Source: Roseibacillus sp. (GTDB taxonomy: Bacteria; Verrucomicrobiota; Verrucomicrobiae; Verrucomicrobiales; Akkermansiaceae). From it: 7,427 bases of DNA. The notes beneath the pieces are model-generated. The model did no database searches and was not told where the DNA came from. It worked only from the letters and a program-made list of their open reading frames with translations. Shown in pieces: positions 6,485-7,427 of this stretch. The position numbers were made by a program, and so were the translations under genes. The DNA lies in the NCBI GenBank assembly GCA_002723015.1, contig PBNG01000083.1, positions 1 through 7,427 on the forward strand. The letters are read 5' to 3'. Positions within the stretch are counted from its first letter, which is position 1, and each line of letters begins with the position of its first letter.

Positions 6485-6549
6485 AAATCGATTGTGGAGC
6501 AGACTAATTGAGACTTTCAGACCGATCGAGTTGAGATAATCTGCGCCTC
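6485..6549. other. Short spacer between dehydratase and SDR genes
   Basis: This 65-bp gap is longer than in a tightly coupled operon but has no terminator. It holds the palindrome AATCGATT (6486-6493) just after the stop codon and CCGATCGA (6522-6529). The latter is the reverse complement of TCGATCGG at 4864-4871 upstream of the dehydratase. A promoter or shared operator is possible; co-transcription with the dehydratase gene is the simplest reading. Confidence 0.35.
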
Positions 6550-7308
6550 ATGTCGAACTACTCTCTCTCCGGCCATGTGGCCCTCGTCACTGGAAGCAGC
6601 AAGGGCCTTGGAGCTTCCATCGTCCGGAACCTTGCCTCAGCCGGAGCCTCGGTCGCCGTCAACGCCTTCAATAATACTGATCGCGCGCAGAAACTCGCAG
6701 ATGAAATTAACGAGGAGGGAGGAAAGGCAATTGCAGTTGGAGCCGATGTTACAAAGGCGCCTCAGATTAAAGCGCTCGTCGAGGAAGTAACCTCCAGAAT
6801 CGGCCCTATTGACATTGTGGTTCCGAATGCAACGGGGCCTCAACCTCACAAACCAATCGAAGAGTATGACGAGGATTTTTATCAGGAGATGTACGAGTTC
6901 TTCATCAAGAGTCCTTTCCTTCTTGCCCAGGCAACACTTCCTTTCATGAAGGAGAAGAAATGGGGTCGATTCGTGAATATCATCAGTGAAGTATTCTCAG
7001 CATCAGTCCCGGATTTTTCTGCCTACGTTGCCGCAAAGGGTGGGCAGATCGGCTGGTCTCGCTCCATGGCCCGCGAACTGGCATCCTTCGGAATCACTGT
7101 GAACATGGTTGGACCCGGATGGATTCCCGTGGAGCGCCATGCCGATGATCCGCAGGATAAGAAAGATGCCTATCTCGCTCAGATTCCCGCCGGTCGCTGG
7201 GGGGTTCCCGATGACGTCGCGCACGCCGTCCGGTTTTTCTGCTCGGAGGAGGCGTCGTTCATTACCGGACAGACCCTCTACGTGAACGGGGGCATGACCC
7301 CGTGGTAA
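6550..7308 (+). CDS. Short-chain dehydrogenase/reductase (SDR), sugar-acid metabolism likely
   Basis: The 252-residue protein is a complete classical-length SDR with a Rossmann fold. It shows the cofactor loop TGSSKGLG (14-21), ADV (65-67), VPNATG (91-96) in place of the usual NNAG, catalytic S146, Y159 and K163 (Y-V-A-A-K), PGW (189-191), and the C-terminal FITGQTLYVNGG (237-248). The fourth member of the usual Asn-Ser-Tyr-Lys tetrad appears to be Phe118 in Y-E-F-F-I-K-S-P-F. Because everything else is intact, this looks like a subgroup trait rather than decay. SDRs of this size oxidise or reduce sugars, sugar acids, steroids or acyl-ACPs with NAD(P)H. Its place after a sugar-acid dehydratase suggests a hexuronate or deoxysugar-acid route, for example a 2-keto-3-deoxy-acid dehydrogenase; that is inference. 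Many databases would label it 3-oxoacyl-ACP reductase, which the context does not support. ATG 6550 gives the normal N-terminus; only a weak GAG-type ribosome site is upstream. Confidence 0.92.
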   Translation: MSNYSLSGHVALVTGSSKGLGASIVRNLASAGASVAVNAFNNTDRAQKLADEINEEGGKAIAVGADVTKAPQIKALVEEVTSRIGPIDIVVPNATGPQPHKPIEEYDEDFYQEMYEFFIKSPFLLAQATLPFMKEKKWGRFVNIISEVFSASVPDFSAYVAAKGGQIGWSRSMARELASFGITVNMVGPGWIPVERHADDPQDKKDAYLAQIPAGRWGVPDDVAHAVRFFCSEEASFITGQTLYVNGGMTPW

Positions 7309-7338
7309 TTCTGAGAGGAATCGAAATACTGGTGCTTC

Positions 7339-7427
7339 TTATCCTCGGGCTTCCCAATCAAGGGGAGGAACTTTCCGCAGCTTCCCCTGGCGGATCTCCT
7401 CCACCACCCGCTCCACTCCTCCTGTCG
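7339..7427 (-). CDS. Partial CDS, C-terminal ~28 residues of an unrecognised protein
   Basis: A minus-strand frame enters at the right edge and ends with TAA at 7341-7339. The visible end reads VERVVEEIRQGKLRKVPP then LDWEARG, a plausible amphipathic helix and tail. About 64 percent of codons begin with a purine, which is normal for coding DNA. The gene would be convergent with the SDR gene, with 30 bp between the two stops and no clear terminator there. The fragment is too short to name a family. The opposite strand is also open here, giving a hydrophobic then proline-rich reading with poor codon character. Confidence 0.42.
   Translation of the reverse strand, partial: TGGVERVVEEIRQGKLRKVPPLDWEARG

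Noticed and set aside
7302..7427. Plus-strand frame starting at GTG 7302 that overlaps the SDR stop and reads like a signal peptide followed by a proline-rich segment
   Set aside because: Its codons look poor (about 42 percent purine first), and the proline run is the complement of a Glu/Val-rich helix on the minus strand. It has no Shine-Dalgarno. It cannot be fully excluded without more sequence.

Overview
The window looks like a chromosomal piece of a Gram-negative, polysaccharide-degrading bacterium. Verrucomicrobiota is my best guess, with Planctomycetota or Lentisphaerota as alternatives. The reasons are a Tat-exported type I sulfatase, several secreted proteins of no recognised family, a uronate-type dehydratase next to an SDR oxidoreductase, and almost no Shine-Dalgarno sequences (only one of six complete genes has a clear one). 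The taxonomic call is inference; there is no rRNA or other marker gene here.

Layout. At the left edge (1-114, minus strand) lies the probable N-terminus of a gene that leaves the window. A 128-bp spacer with a 13-bp palindrome separates it from a plus-strand series. That series is: a secreted protein made of three ~55-residue repeats, probably a beta-trefoil (243-896); a two-HKD phospholipase D/cardiolipin-synthase-like protein with a signal-like N-terminus (953-2377); and a Tat-exported S1-type sulfatase (2451-3974). After a 187-bp non-coding spacer comes a secreted, very acidic, Glu-rich coiled-coil protein (4162-4773) ending in a 9-bp tandem repeat. A 139-bp spacer with a CGATC-rich inverted repeat and a strong ribosome binding site leads into a full-length altronate/galactarate dehydratase family enzyme (4913-6484), followed after 65 bp by a classical-fold SDR dehydrogenase (6550-7308). 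The last 89 bases probably hold the C-terminus of a convergent minus-strand gene.

How the genes may work together. The sulfatase would remove sulfate esters from a carbohydrate outside the cytoplasm. The UxaA-family dehydratase and SDR would act in the cytoplasm on sugar acids, as in oxidative hexuronate or deoxysugar-acid catabolism. This fits use of a sulfated, uronic-acid-containing polysaccharide, but no glycoside hydrolase, lyase or transporter is in the window, so the link is inference. The phospholipase D-like protein and the two unrecognised secreted proteins have no obvious role in that pathway.

I found no RNA gene, insertion sequence, CRISPR array or phage gene, and no clear evidence of a new multi-gene system. 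The most unusual items are the threefold-repeat secreted protein, the Glu-rich secreted protein, and the active-site substitutions in the SDR and the dehydratase.
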